Origin: CAZVRZ01 sp964629965
GTDB lineage: Bacteria > Chloroflexota > Anaerolineae > Anaerolineales > UBA4823
NCBI GenBank assembly: GCA_964629965.1
Contig: CAZVRZ010000085.1
Span: 1-23,054, forward strand
Direction: 5' to 3'
DNA: 23,054 nucleotides
Shown: positions 11,974 to 18,495 of the stretch, in pieces
How positions within the stretch are numbered: the first letter of the stretch is position 1
Layout: the number at the start of each line of letters is the position of its first letter
The notes under the pieces: model-generated
What the model was told of the DNA's origin: nothing
Seen by the model: the letters and a program-made list of their open reading frames with translations, nothing else
Database searches by the model: none
Translations under genes and position numbers: made by a program

Positions 11974-14862
11974 ATGCACTTTCAGGTGAATGGTCAACCA
12001 ATCGAAATAGAGCCCCGGCCGGGAGAAATGCTGGTCGATTTGCTGCGCGAACGCCTGGGCCTGACCGGCGTCAAGGTGGGGTGTAACGAAGCAGAATGCG
12101 GTGCGTGCACTGTGCTGGTAGACGGAGCGCCAACCCTGTCGTGCTGCATGCCCGCAGCCCGAGCGGATGGCAAACATATTGTGACCATCGAAGGCCTGGC
12201 GAGCCAGGCAAGCAAAGCAGGCCACAATCCAGGCGATAGCCAACACTTACACCCGCTCCAGCAAGCCTTCATCCTGTATGGAGCGGTGCAATGCGGCTTC
12301 TGCATCCCGGGGCAGCTCATGACCGCCTACGCACTGCTGCAAGCCAACCCGGATCCCAGCCCAGAACAGATCAGGCAGGCGCTCAAAGACACGCTGTGCC
12401 GCTGCGGCGGGTATCCAACGATCGAACGAGCAATCCTAGCGGCAGCCCAGGCAATCCGCAATGGCATTGGAGTTGAGTACAACTCTACAGGAGTTGAGTA
12501 CAACTCTGCCGCTGCTGGAAACGCTACCATCCACAGCGAAAGGCTGATCGGCAAGCACCAAATAAGGCCAGATGCGGTGGCAAAAGTCACCGGTGCGGCG
12601 GTTTACAGCGACGACTTGCACTTCGAAGGTATACTGCACGCGGCCGTCAAGCGCGCCGGTGTGCCGCACGCCATCCTGCGGCAAGTGGACATTGATAAAG
12701 CGGCCGCACTTCCCGGTGTGGTGAGTATCCTGACCGCCGGCGACCTGCCCGGAGAACGAACTCACGGCCTGGTGATCCCCGACTGGCCCATCTTGATCGG
12801 AGCGGGTGAACGCATCCGCTACGTGGGCGACGCCCTGGCAATCGTGGCTGCAGAAGATCGAGCCACGGCGCAGCAGGCACTCGAACTGATCGAGATCGAG
12901 TACGATCCCCTGCCAGTGGTCAGCAGCGCGCTGCAGGCCCGCCAACCTGGGGCGCCCGAACTCCATCGCGGTGGCAACCTGCTCAAGCACATCAAGGTAC
13001 GCAAGGACGATGCAATGGCAAAGAGCGGCTCCGCAGCCGCTCACGAAGACTCCGCCCGCCACTCCACCGGCTTTGCGCAGGCCGAGGTGATCCTGGAACA
13101 CACATTCAACACGCCGACCACCGACCATGCTTTCATCGAACCCGAATGCAGCCTGGCGCGCCCGCTGCTGGATGAAAACGGCGCAATAGAGCGCATGGAA
13201 ATCTACGTGGGCTCGCAGATCCCGTATTCCGATCGCAACCAGGTGGCGCGCGCCCTGGGCTGGCCCGATGAACGCGTACGGGTGATCGGCCAAACCGTTG
13301 GCGGCGGATTTGGCGGCAAGGAAGATATCGCCGGACAGATCCACGCGGCGCTGCTCGCCTGGGCCACGCGCCGCCCGGTGAAGCTGCTGTTCAGCCGCCA
13401 CGAAAGCCTGCTGGTGCACCCCAAGCGCCACGCCACCCAGATCAGGGTGAAGATTGGGGCGAGCCAAGACGGGCAGCTCGTGGCAGTGGAAAGCGAATTG
13501 TTCGGCGATACCGGTGCGTATGCTTCGCTAGGCGAAAAGGTATTGACCCGTGCCACCACGCATTCCTCCGGCCCGTATGAAGCGCCCTATGTGCAAGCAG
13601 ATTGCTACGCCATGTACACAAACAACCCGCCGGCAGGCGCTTTTCGCGGTTTTGGAGTCACCCAATCGGCCTTTGCCATCGAAAGCATGATGGATATGCT
13701 GGCTCACAAATTGGGATTAGACCCTTTCGAACTGCGCCGCCGCAATGCGCTGCGTGCCGGCAGCATCACCAATACCGGGCAGACACTGCGCGACAGTGCC
13801 GGCCTGGTAGAATGCCTCGACCGGGTCGAAGCCGAGGTCAAACGACTTTGCCCAGATCACGATCCATTCCAGGCACAGAAGGTCGAAGGCCAGCCGGGAA
13901 AGGTGTGCGCCTGGGGCATTGCTGCGGCTTACAAGAACACCGGGTTGGGCGGCGGAGCACCGGACAAATCCGGCGCGGAGGTCGAGCTGTACCCCAACGG
14001 AAAGCTGCAGGTGCGCACCTCCGCAGCCGAATTGGGCCAGGGCCTGGTGACTGTTCTGCAAATGATCGTTGCCGAAGAATTTAACCAGCCTGGCGAGCAG
14101 GTCAGCGTGCTGGTCATGGATACCGACCTGGCGCCTGACGGCGGGCCAACCACCGCATCCCGCCAAACGTACGTGACCGGCAACGCGGCCCGGTACGCAG
14201 CCCAGGCACTGCGCCGGGCAGTGGTCAGCGCGCTGGCAAAGCACTTCGATACCCCGCCCGAAGAGGTGCGCTTCGTGGAAGGGCTGGCGCAAATTGGCAA
14301 CCAGTCCGTCCCCTTGGGTGAAGCAGCCCAGATCATGCTGGCAATGGGACAGCAGCCAAAGGCAATTTACGAATACTGGGCGCCTGCCACGCAGCCGCTT
14401 GGGCAAGGCGGAGATATGCATTTCGCCTTTTCATTTGCGGTTCAAGCCGCGCAGGTGGAAGTAAACACCTACACAGGCAAAGTGAGCGTGCGGCGCGTGG
14501 TGACCGCCAACGATGTGGGCAGAGCCATCAACCCGCTCGGCTTGCAGGGACAGGTGGAAGGGGGCGTGATGATGGGCATTGGCAATGCCCTGCTCGAAAA
14601 CTTTATCGTTGAAGAAGGCCGGGTAATCACCGATCGCCTGGCACGCTACCGCATCCCTTCCATCGTGCACACACCCAAGATCATCTCCCTGGTGGTGGAG
14701 CACCCCACGGCCGAAGGCCCGTATGGCGCCAAGGGTGTCGGAGAGATCGTCAGCATTCCAACCACCCCGGCTATCACCAACGCCATTTTCAATGCGGTGG
14801 GCATCCGCATTGACAGCTTGCCAGTAGATCAGGAAACAATCGTTCAGCAAGGAATAGACTGA
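11974..14862 (+). CDS. fused 2Fe-2S and molybdopterin subunit, xanthine dehydrogenase family
   Basis: This 962-residue protein joins two subunits that are often separate. ATG 11974 is chosen because GGAGG lies at 11965-11969; ATG 11971 is too close, and a TTG at 11941 lies inside a repeat. Residues 1-160 are the iron-sulphur part: plant-type 2Fe-2S ligands Cys37, 42, 45 and 57 (CNEAECGACTVLVDG), and second-cluster ligands Cys107, 110, 142 and 144 (QCGFC, CRC). Residues about 166-180 (VEYNS-TG-VEYNS) are encoded by two hairpin repeats. Residues about 185-962 are the molybdopterin part, with GGGFGGKED (about 443), AFRGFGVTQ (about 555) and GAKGVGE, whose Glu (about 924) is the usual catalytic base. 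An Ala/Ser-rich loop (about 347-365) is extra. Electrons would go from Mo to the Fe-S clusters to the upstream FAD subunit. Purine, aldehyde or other heterocycle substrates are all possible. Confidence 0.93.
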   Translation: MHFQVNGQPIEIEPRPGEMLVDLLRERLGLTGVKVGCNEAECGACTVLVDGAPTLSCCMPAARADGKHIVTIEGLASQASKAGHNPGDSQHLHPLQQAFILYGAVQCGFCIPGQLMTAYALLQANPDPSPEQIRQALKDTLCRCGGYPTIERAILAAAQAIRNGIGVEYNSTGVEYNSAAAGNATIHSERLIGKHQIRPDAVAKVTGAAVYSDDLHFEGILHAAVKRAGVPHAILRQVDIDKAAALPGVVSILTAGDLPGERTHGLVIPDWPILIGAGERIRYVGDALAIVAAEDRATAQQALELIEIEYDPLPVVSSALQARQPGAPELHRGGNLLKHIKVRKDDAMAKSGSAAAHEDSARHSTGFAQAEVILEHTFNTPTTDHAFIEPECSLARPLLDENGAIERMEIYVGSQIPYSDRNQVARALGWPDERVRVIGQTVGGGFGGKEDIAGQIHAALLAWATRRPVKLLFSRHESLLVHPKRHATQIRVKIGASQDGQLVAVESELFGDTGAYASLGEKVLTRATTHSSGPYEAPYVQADCYAMYTNNPPAGAFRGFGVTQSAFAIESMMDMLAHKLGLDPFELRRRNALRAGSITNTGQTLRDSAGLVECLDRVEAEVKRLCPDHDPFQAQKVEGQPGKVCAWGIAAAYKNTGLGGGAPDKSGAEVELYPNGKLQVRTSAAELGQGLVTVLQMIVAEEFNQPGEQVSVLVMDTDLAPDGGPTTASRQTYVTGNAARYAAQALRRAVVSALAKHFDTPPEEVRFVEGLAQIGNQSVPLGEAAQIMLAMGQQPKAIYEYWAPATQPLGQGGDMHFAFSFAVQAAQVEVNTYTGKVSVRRVVTANDVGRAINPLGLQGQVEGGVMMGIGNALLENFIVEEGRVITDRLARYRIPSIVHTPKIISLVVEHPTAEGPYGAKGVGEIVSIPTTPAITNAIFNAVGIRIDSLPVDQETIVQQGID
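12470..12506 (+). repeat. two copies of the hairpin repeat at the Fe-S/molybdopterin joint
   Basis: GAGTTGAGTACAACTC copies at 12470-12485 and 12491-12506 with spacer TACAG (21-bp period) are read in frame as VEYNS-TG-VEYNS. The dimer is nearly identical to the one in leuB. It lies precisely between the end of the 2Fe-2S domain (AQAIRNGI) and the start of the molybdopterin domain (SERLIGKHQIRPDA), where separate genes would have a stop and a start. Confidence 0.92.
13023..13042 (+). repeat. perfect 20-nt hairpin in an extra loop of the molybdopterin domain
   Basis: GAGCGGCT-CCGC-AGCCGCTC has 8-bp perfect arms and a 4-base loop. It resembles the dispersed repeat in its geometry (arms beginning GAG and ending CTC, 4-nt loop) but not in its sequence. 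It encodes part of SGSAAAH within an Ala/Ser-rich segment that I would not expect between KVRKDD and GFAQAEV in this family. I saw no second copy in the window. Confidence 0.5.
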
Positions 14863-14870
14863 GATTGAGT

Positions 14871-14903
14871 AAAAAAAGACGGATGGGAGTTTACCCATCC
14901 GTC
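14871..14903 (-). terminator. strong intrinsic terminator on the minus strand
   Basis: A perfect 10-bp stem, GACGGATGGG (14878-14887) with CCCATCCGTC (14894-14903), closes a 6-base loop. On the minus strand it is followed directly by seven T (14877-14871), a textbook intrinsic terminator. On the plus strand it follows the hydroxylase stop by 15 bp but is trailed only by GTCTTACAATTTT, so it would end plus-strand transcription less efficiently. Confidence 0.85.
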
Positions 14904-15094
14904 GTCTTACAATTTTCGGTTTGCGAACTAACTTACGTTTTTGAAGAAAGAACGGGATACCATTCTCTCGTCATGGAAGACGTCTGGCTCGGGAGATGAA
15001 CCTCGGCCAGGAACCTTTTACCCGATCTCTCCTCGGTCGTGCATCAAATCCATAATTTTCTTGTTGCACCTCCTTTTTGAACGGGAACTGTTAT
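14871..15094 (-). ncRNA. candidate structured small RNA ending at the terminator
   Basis: This minus-strand stretch lies about 220 bp downstream of the acyltransferase stop and ends in the strong terminator. A -10-like TATGAT (15106-15101) lies in an AT-rich segment at the proposed 5' end. The roughly 224-nt transcript would contain a perfect Shine-Dalgarno-like AAAGGAGGTG (15076-15067). Local stems include CCGA...UCGG (about 15032-15018), a CUGGC...GCCAG helix (about 15008-14982) and CCAU...AUGG or CGUC...GACG alternatives (about 14980-14958). The only ORF placed after the purine box is 11 codons (ATG 15053 to TAA 15018), and it is 15 bases away, too far for good initiation. It does not match SRP RNA, tmRNA or RNase P by eye. 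It could instead be only the 3' tail of the lipid-kinase/acyltransferase mRNA. Confidence 0.35.
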
Positions 15095-15318
15095 GAATCT
15101 ATCATACATGATATTTGTTAATTTTGCATTAAAATTACCCTGCAATTTTGAAAACTCGGGCATATTTAGCAAATCGACTATGCGCAAGCCCACGAAACGC
15201 CCAATTTACTTGGATACCTATGTACCCACCTGGGGCGCAGTAAAAACAGGCGAGATCCATCAATGGCCTGCGCTGATCAGCGCGCTCAAGAAACTAAAAG
15301 CCTAAGGTCTATAGGTTT
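14904..15318. other. gene-poor stretch between convergent transcription units
   Basis: Apart from the candidate small RNA and the doubtful 41-codon ORF, I see no protein gene here. The part at 15085-15175 is distinctly AT-rich. A 14-bp perfect palindrome, GCGCTGATCAGCGC, lies at 15270-15283. Confidence 0.5.
15180..15305 (+). CDS. possible 41-residue protein, unrecognised
   Basis: The frame from ATG 15180 encodes a short basic peptide, beginning MRKPTKRPIYLDTYVPTWGA and ending in the helical, amphipathic-looking PALISALKKLKA. The third codon positions look like ordinary coding sequence for this genome, which argues that it may be real. Against it, no ribosome binding site is visible and a 29-codon in-frame extension upstream (ATG 15093) runs through AT-rich non-coding-looking sequence. 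It is convergent with the acyltransferase, which ends 14 bp away. No function can be proposed. Confidence 0.35.
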   Translation: MRKPTKRPIYLDTYVPTWGAVKTGEIHQWPALISALKKLKA

Positions 15319-15981
15319 TTACAGCAAATAGAAGAACTTATCCGGCGGGTTGGCATATTCGCCGCGATAATTCGGCGGGAGCAAAGCCGCCAGCCGGTAC
15401 ATCATCTCATCGGTCACATCCTGACGCACCTCTCTTGTGACCCGGCTGCCGGGGATGGTAACACGAAAGGGATCTCCCACCCGGATATGAAAAGGCGTGC
15501 GACGCAGACGGCGCATATTGGTGTAAATCTCTTCTCCGCCCCAGTACACCAACGGCAGTACGGGCGCTCCGGAAAGGGCCGCCAGGGTAACGACACCAGG
15601 ACGCCCCTTCTGCAAACGCCCGTGCCCGCTGCGGGTGCCCTCAGGTGTGATCACCAAGATCTTGCCCTGTTCTAAAGCGGACAAGCCCTGGCGTAAAGCA
15701 GCCACGTCGGCTTCGTCGCGGCGCAGCGGGATGGCGCCCCACAAGTTAAACAAGGCTGCCATCCAGTAATTGTCCCAGGTTTCAGACTTGGCAAAACCAG
15801 TGACCGGGCGCGGAAGCAGGTGAGTGTAAAGCAGGGGCACTTCGATGAAGTTGATATGGTTGCAAATCACCAACAACGGCCCGTGCGTGGGCACCTTGCT
15901 CAACTGCCCGGCATCCACCTGGCAGAGCAAGTGCGTCAGGCCTTTAATGGTTTGAGTGACCACCTGGTATTTCAGGCTCAT
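15319..15981 (-). CDS. PlsC-like 1-acyl-glycerol-3-phosphate acyltransferase family protein
   Basis: This is a 220-residue membrane-associated acyltransferase of the PlsC/LPLAT family, which transfers fatty acyl groups to lysophosphatidate or a similar acceptor. Block I is NHINFIEVP at residues 41-49; the family pattern is HX4D, but here His42 is followed four residues later by Glu47. Block II is GAIPLRRDEADV (82-93), and block III is ITPEGTRS (111-118), the FPEGTRS motif with Ile-Thr for Phe. Block IV is GAPVLPLVYWG (138-148). Asp-to-Glu in the charge-relay motif is unusual and may alter or reduce activity. Its ATG overlaps the stop of the upstream lipid kinase gene by 4 bp, so both act in one operon, probably on phospholipid precursors such as phosphatidate. 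The exact acceptor cannot be told. Confidence 0.9.
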   Translation of the reverse strand: MSLKYQVVTQTIKGLTHLLCQVDAGQLSKVPTHGPLLVICNHINFIEVPLLYTHLLPRPVTGFAKSETWDNYWMAALFNLWGAIPLRRDEADVAALRQGLSALEQGKILVITPEGTRSGHGRLQKGRPGVVTLAALSGAPVLPLVYWGGEEIYTNMRRLRRTPFHIRVGDPFRVTIPGSRVTREVRQDVTDEMMYRLAALLPPNYRGEYANPPDKFFYLL

Positions 15982-16916
15982 GGCGCAGCAATCTCTGCAG
16001 GCACGATCACTTCCAACGCCTTGGGCAGGATCTTCATTTCAAGCTGCCGGCCGGCAGTGCACAAGGTTTCACCATCCGCATGGGCAGGCAGCGAACCCTG
16101 CAAAGCCGTAACGGTCAGGTGATCGGTGCGCTCCATGCGAACAGCGGGATGCCCAGCCTGGCTGCCCTGCATAAATTTGACGATCAGGCGAAAGGTTTCT
16201 AAGCGTTTTACCTGGCTGACGAGGCACAGATCGAACAGACCATCATCGGGTATTCCTTGCGGCGCCATCAGGAAGCCGCCCCCCATGCGCCGGCCATTCA
16301 TCACAGAAACCATCAATGCCGACTGAACGATATTCTGATCATCAAACTGAATTTGCAGCGTCGGCGCCTGGAAATAAAGGAAGATCGTCTTCAGAGCAGC
16401 GACGATGTAGGAAGGAAAACCGCGCAATCTCTTTTGCTTCAAGGCCTCAAAACCTACCACGGCGTCAAAGCCGATACCCACCCCATTTCCAAAGTAGCGC
16501 CCATCAGGGTAATCGCCGCCCTGAACAAAACCCACATCGATCACGCGGCGTTTGCCGTGCGCCAGGGTCTGGCAGGCAGACTCCAGATCGCCGGTGACAT
16601 TGATACCAAAGCCGAAATCGTTGCCCCGGCCAACCGGGATCAGCCCCAACACCGCACCCTGAACACCTTTGAGGCGCGCCAGCATCAGGCCGTTCACTAC
16701 CTCGTTCAAGGTGCCATCCCCACCCACTGATACTACAACATCAAAACCCGCAGCGGCGGCCTGCTCTGCAAGTTGGATCGCGTGACCGGGCGCCTGCGTG
16801 CGCACCATCTCAAAATCCAGGTGCAGGTCGCGCAAATAGCGGTCGATGAGCGGGAAAAGCACTTCTCCATTACCCCGTCCAGAAATTGGATTAACAATAA
16901 GATAAAAGCGGGTCAT
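15978..16916 (-). CDS. diacylglycerol/sphingosine kinase-like lipid kinase
   Basis: This 312-residue protein belongs to the DAGK catalytic-domain family (YegS/DgkB/BmrU type), which phosphorylates diacylglycerol or related lipids with ATP. It opens with FYLIVNPISGRGNGEV, has the nucleotide-binding VVSVGGDGTLNEVVNGLM (residues about 61-78) and IPVGRGNDFGFGIN (about 93-106), the GNGVGIGFDAVVG segment, and APQGIPDDGLFDLCLV in the C-terminal half, all family landmarks. The C-terminal beta-sandwich is complete. Its stop overlaps the acyltransferase start by 4 bp, so the pair could turn diacylglycerol into phosphatidate and recycle lysophospholipids at the membrane. That joint role is inferred from proximity. 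An AGGA-type binding site precedes the ATG. Confidence 0.93.
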   Translation of the reverse strand: MTRFYLIVNPISGRGNGEVLFPLIDRYLRDLHLDFEMVRTQAPGHAIQLAEQAAAAGFDVVVSVGGDGTLNEVVNGLMLARLKGVQGAVLGLIPVGRGNDFGFGINVTGDLESACQTLAHGKRRVIDVGFVQGGDYPDGRYFGNGVGIGFDAVVGFEALKQKRLRGFPSYIVAALKTIFLYFQAPTLQIQFDDQNIVQSALMVSVMNGRRMGGGFLMAPQGIPDDGLFDLCLVSQVKRLETFRLIVKFMQGSQAGHPAVRMERTDHLTVTALQGSLPAHADGETLCTAGRQLEMKILPKALEVIVPAEIAAP

Positions 16917-17050
16917 ATCCTAAACATCCTATACTCATAAAATTTTACCAACAAGAGGCTGGCAGTTGAAACTGGTTAACATCCCTTTGCCAAACGGGTC
17001 GATCATAGCATAATCCTTGCAAAAGAGTAATGGTTTTACACAATTGGCCA

Positions 17051-17059
17051 TGCTATAAT
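17051..17059 (+). promoter_or_regulatory. extended -10 promoter for the secreted Tyr-Pro peptide gene
   Basis: TGCTATAAT is a perfect -10 with the TG extension, 27 bp before the ATG at 17087. No good -35 is visible (TTTACA at 17035-17040 is only 13 bp away). The rest of the 16917-17086 intergenic region shows nothing else convincing. Confidence 0.6.
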
Positions 17060-17086
17060 CATTAGAAGCAGCCAAAAGGAGGATAT

Positions 17087-17323
17087 ATGCGTTCTAAAGC
17101 GATATTATTAACACTTGTCTTTGTGATTAGTTTTATCTTGATCATGGGCATTTTCCAGGGGGACACAGCCCTGGCCAGCGAAAACGACCGCACGGCCCAC
17201 AAGATATACCCTTATCCATATCCTTATCCATATCCATTGAATTTCTTACCAATTATCTTTGGCGGCCATTTCCCCTCAACGCCAACCGAAACTTCTGCCT
17301 CGGTCCCAGACCCTCATCCGTAA
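17087..17323 (+). CDS. small secreted peptide with (Tyr-Pro)5 repeat
   Basis: I recognise no family for this 78-residue protein. A strong binding site (AAAGGAGG) precedes the ATG by 6 bp. Residues 1-30 form a clear Sec signal peptide: MRSK, a hydrophobic core LLTLVFVISFILIMGIF, and a likely cut after ALA-30. The mature part of about 48 residues contains five Tyr-Pro units (41-50), then LNFLPIIFGG, and a Pro/Ser/Thr tail. The LPIIF segment is reminiscent of the FLPLLSR-like tails of secreted proteins in this lineage (compare the protein at the right end of the window). It has its own promoter and lies 12 bp before the Nudix gene. The mature peptide may be a surface or extracellular structural or adhesive element; function is unknown. 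Confidence 0.75.
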   Translation: MRSKAILLTLVFVISFILIMGIFQGDTALASENDRTAHKIYPYPYPYPYPLNFLPIIFGGHFPSTPTETSASVPDPHP

Positions 17324-17335
17324 TCATCCAGCGAA

Positions 17336-17968
17336 ATGAGCATACAGATAAGCACGCCTCGTTGGTTGGCTTGGGCGCGTGAAATCCAGGCGCTGTCGCA
17401 AACCGGCTTACACTACGTTGAAAATGAATTCGATCGAGAGCGCTACCAAAAGCTGATGGAACTCTCGGCGGAAATCCTCAGCGAATATTCCACCCTGCCC
17501 TTGGCCACTGCGCGGCAGATATTTGAGACGCCCACCGGTTACGCCACTCCCCGCGTAGATGTGCGCGCGGCGGTCTTCCAGGATGGAAAACTGCTCATGG
17601 TACGCGAAAGCAGAGACGGCGGCTGGACGATGCCCGGCGGCTGGGCGGATGTGGGCGATGCACCCTCCGCAGCGGCAGAGCGCGAAGCCTGGGAGGAAGC
17701 CGGGTACCGGGTGCGGGCTCGCAAAGTGATCGGCATCTATGATGCCAACCGCAGCGTGCCGCTGGATTTGTTCCATGCCTACAAAATCGTCTTCCTGTGC
17801 GAGCTGCTGGGAGGCGAGGCGCGCACCAGCCACGAAACCAGCGGAGTAGCCTTCTTTGCATCGGACGAGATCCCGGCGCAGCTCTCCGGCGAACGAACCC
17901 ATCCACGCCATATCGCAGATGCCTTCGCCGCGCAGGCCAACCCCGAACTGCCGGCCGTTTTCGACTGA
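17336..17968 (+). CDS. Nudix hydrolase with N-terminal helical domain (ADP-ribose pyrophosphatase-like)
   Basis: This 210-residue protein hydrolyses a nucleoside diphosphate linked to another group; the substrate is not known. Residues about 7-65 resemble the helical N-terminal domain that precedes some Nudix domains (WAREIQALSQTGLHYVENEFDRERYQ). The Nudix fold follows from about 73 (TPRVDVRAAVFQDGKLLMVRE...GWTMPGGW). The Nudix box at 102-124 reads G-x5-D-x7-REAWEEAGY: the metal-binding REAWEE is intact, but the first Glu of the canonical GX5E is Asp108. The ATG at 17336 has only a weak purine stretch upstream. The phosphatase gene begins 4 bp after the stop, and the transporter follows closely, suggesting one unit. 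Confidence 0.9.
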   Translation: MSIQISTPRWLAWAREIQALSQTGLHYVENEFDRERYQKLMELSAEILSEYSTLPLATARQIFETPTGYATPRVDVRAAVFQDGKLLMVRESRDGGWTMPGGWADVGDAPSAAAEREAWEEAGYRVRARKVIGIYDANRSVPLDLFHAYKIVFLCELLGGEARTSHETSGVAFFASDEIPAQLSGERTHPRHIADAFAAQANPELPAVFD

Positions 17969-17972
17969 TCCA

Positions 17973-18467
17973 ATGGGTTATTATTCCGATAACTTCCTGA
18001 CAGAGATACCCTTCGATCTACCCGGCAAAGTCTATCGCAGCCCCATGCCCTTCAGCCGTAACGATCCGAGAGGCTCGTGTTTCTTGGGTTATCAAGAGGC
18101 AGGCGTGACGGTGATCGTGCTATTGGTACCAGATCAAGACTGCTTGGTAGGGACCGGGCGCGATTTACGCTCGTTCTACCGGCAGGAAAACATGAAAGTG
18201 ATTCACCTACCCATCGAAGATTTTGGCGCGCCGGCGCTGCCCGATCTGCGACAGGCCGTAGAGACAGCGATCCAGCACCTGGAAGAAGGCCACCACCTGG
18301 CAGTGCACTGCTACGCCGGCATCGGGCGCACCGGGTTGTTCCTGGCCTGCCTGGCTCGGCGCCTGCTGAACCTGGAAGCACCCGAGGCAATCGAATGGGT
18401 GCGCCGGTATGTACCGGGCGCAGTCGAGCGACCTGCCCAGGTTCAGCTCGTGCAAGAATTCTCGTGA
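17973..18467 (+). CDS. dual-specificity-type protein phosphatase
   Basis: This 164-residue cysteine phosphatase starts at ATG 17973, 4 bp after the Nudix stop; upstream in-frame ATGs lie inside the Nudix gene and are rejected. The P-loop HCYAGIGRTG holds the nucleophile Cys113 and Arg119 (CX5R). The likely general acid is Asp83 in LPIEDFGAP. The early KVYRSPMPFSRND segment is typical of the small bacterial PTP/DSP group related to CDKN3-like phosphatases. It lacks a signal peptide and should be cytoplasmic. Possible substrates include phosphotyrosine or phosphoserine proteins or small phosphorylated metabolites; its place between Nudix and transporter genes does not decide this. Confidence 0.88.
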   Translation: MGYYSDNFLTEIPFDLPGKVYRSPMPFSRNDPRGSCFLGYQEAGVTVIVLLVPDQDCLVGTGRDLRSFYRQENMKVIHLPIEDFGAPALPDLRQAVETAIQHLEEGHHLAVHCYAGIGRTGLFLACLARRLLNLEAPEAIEWVRRYVPGAVERPAQVQLVQEFS

Positions 18468-18495
18468 AACCCGAGCAGCACCTGTTAAAAAGGGA

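Noticed and set aside
757..12506. Hairpin repeats as operators of one regulator
   Set aside because: Most copies lie in the interior or at the 3' end of genes rather than in promoters, so simple operator function is unlikely, though protein binding is not excluded.
12436..13467. 343-codon minus-strand frame opposite the molybdopterin domain
   Set aside because: It lies wholly antisense to a conserved enzyme, and its translation resembles no family. High G+C coding sequence often leaves an open antisense frame.
15067..15076. 3' end of a 16S rRNA gene (CACCTCCTTT on the plus strand)
   Set aside because: Only the ten-base anti-Shine-Dalgarno stretch matches; the helix-45 sequence that should precede it is absent.
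17339..18467. Frameshifted fusion of Nudix hydrolase and phosphatase
   Set aside because: Both proteins have complete ends and the phosphatase has its own ATG 4 bp after the Nudix stop; normal coupled genes explain the overlap of frames.
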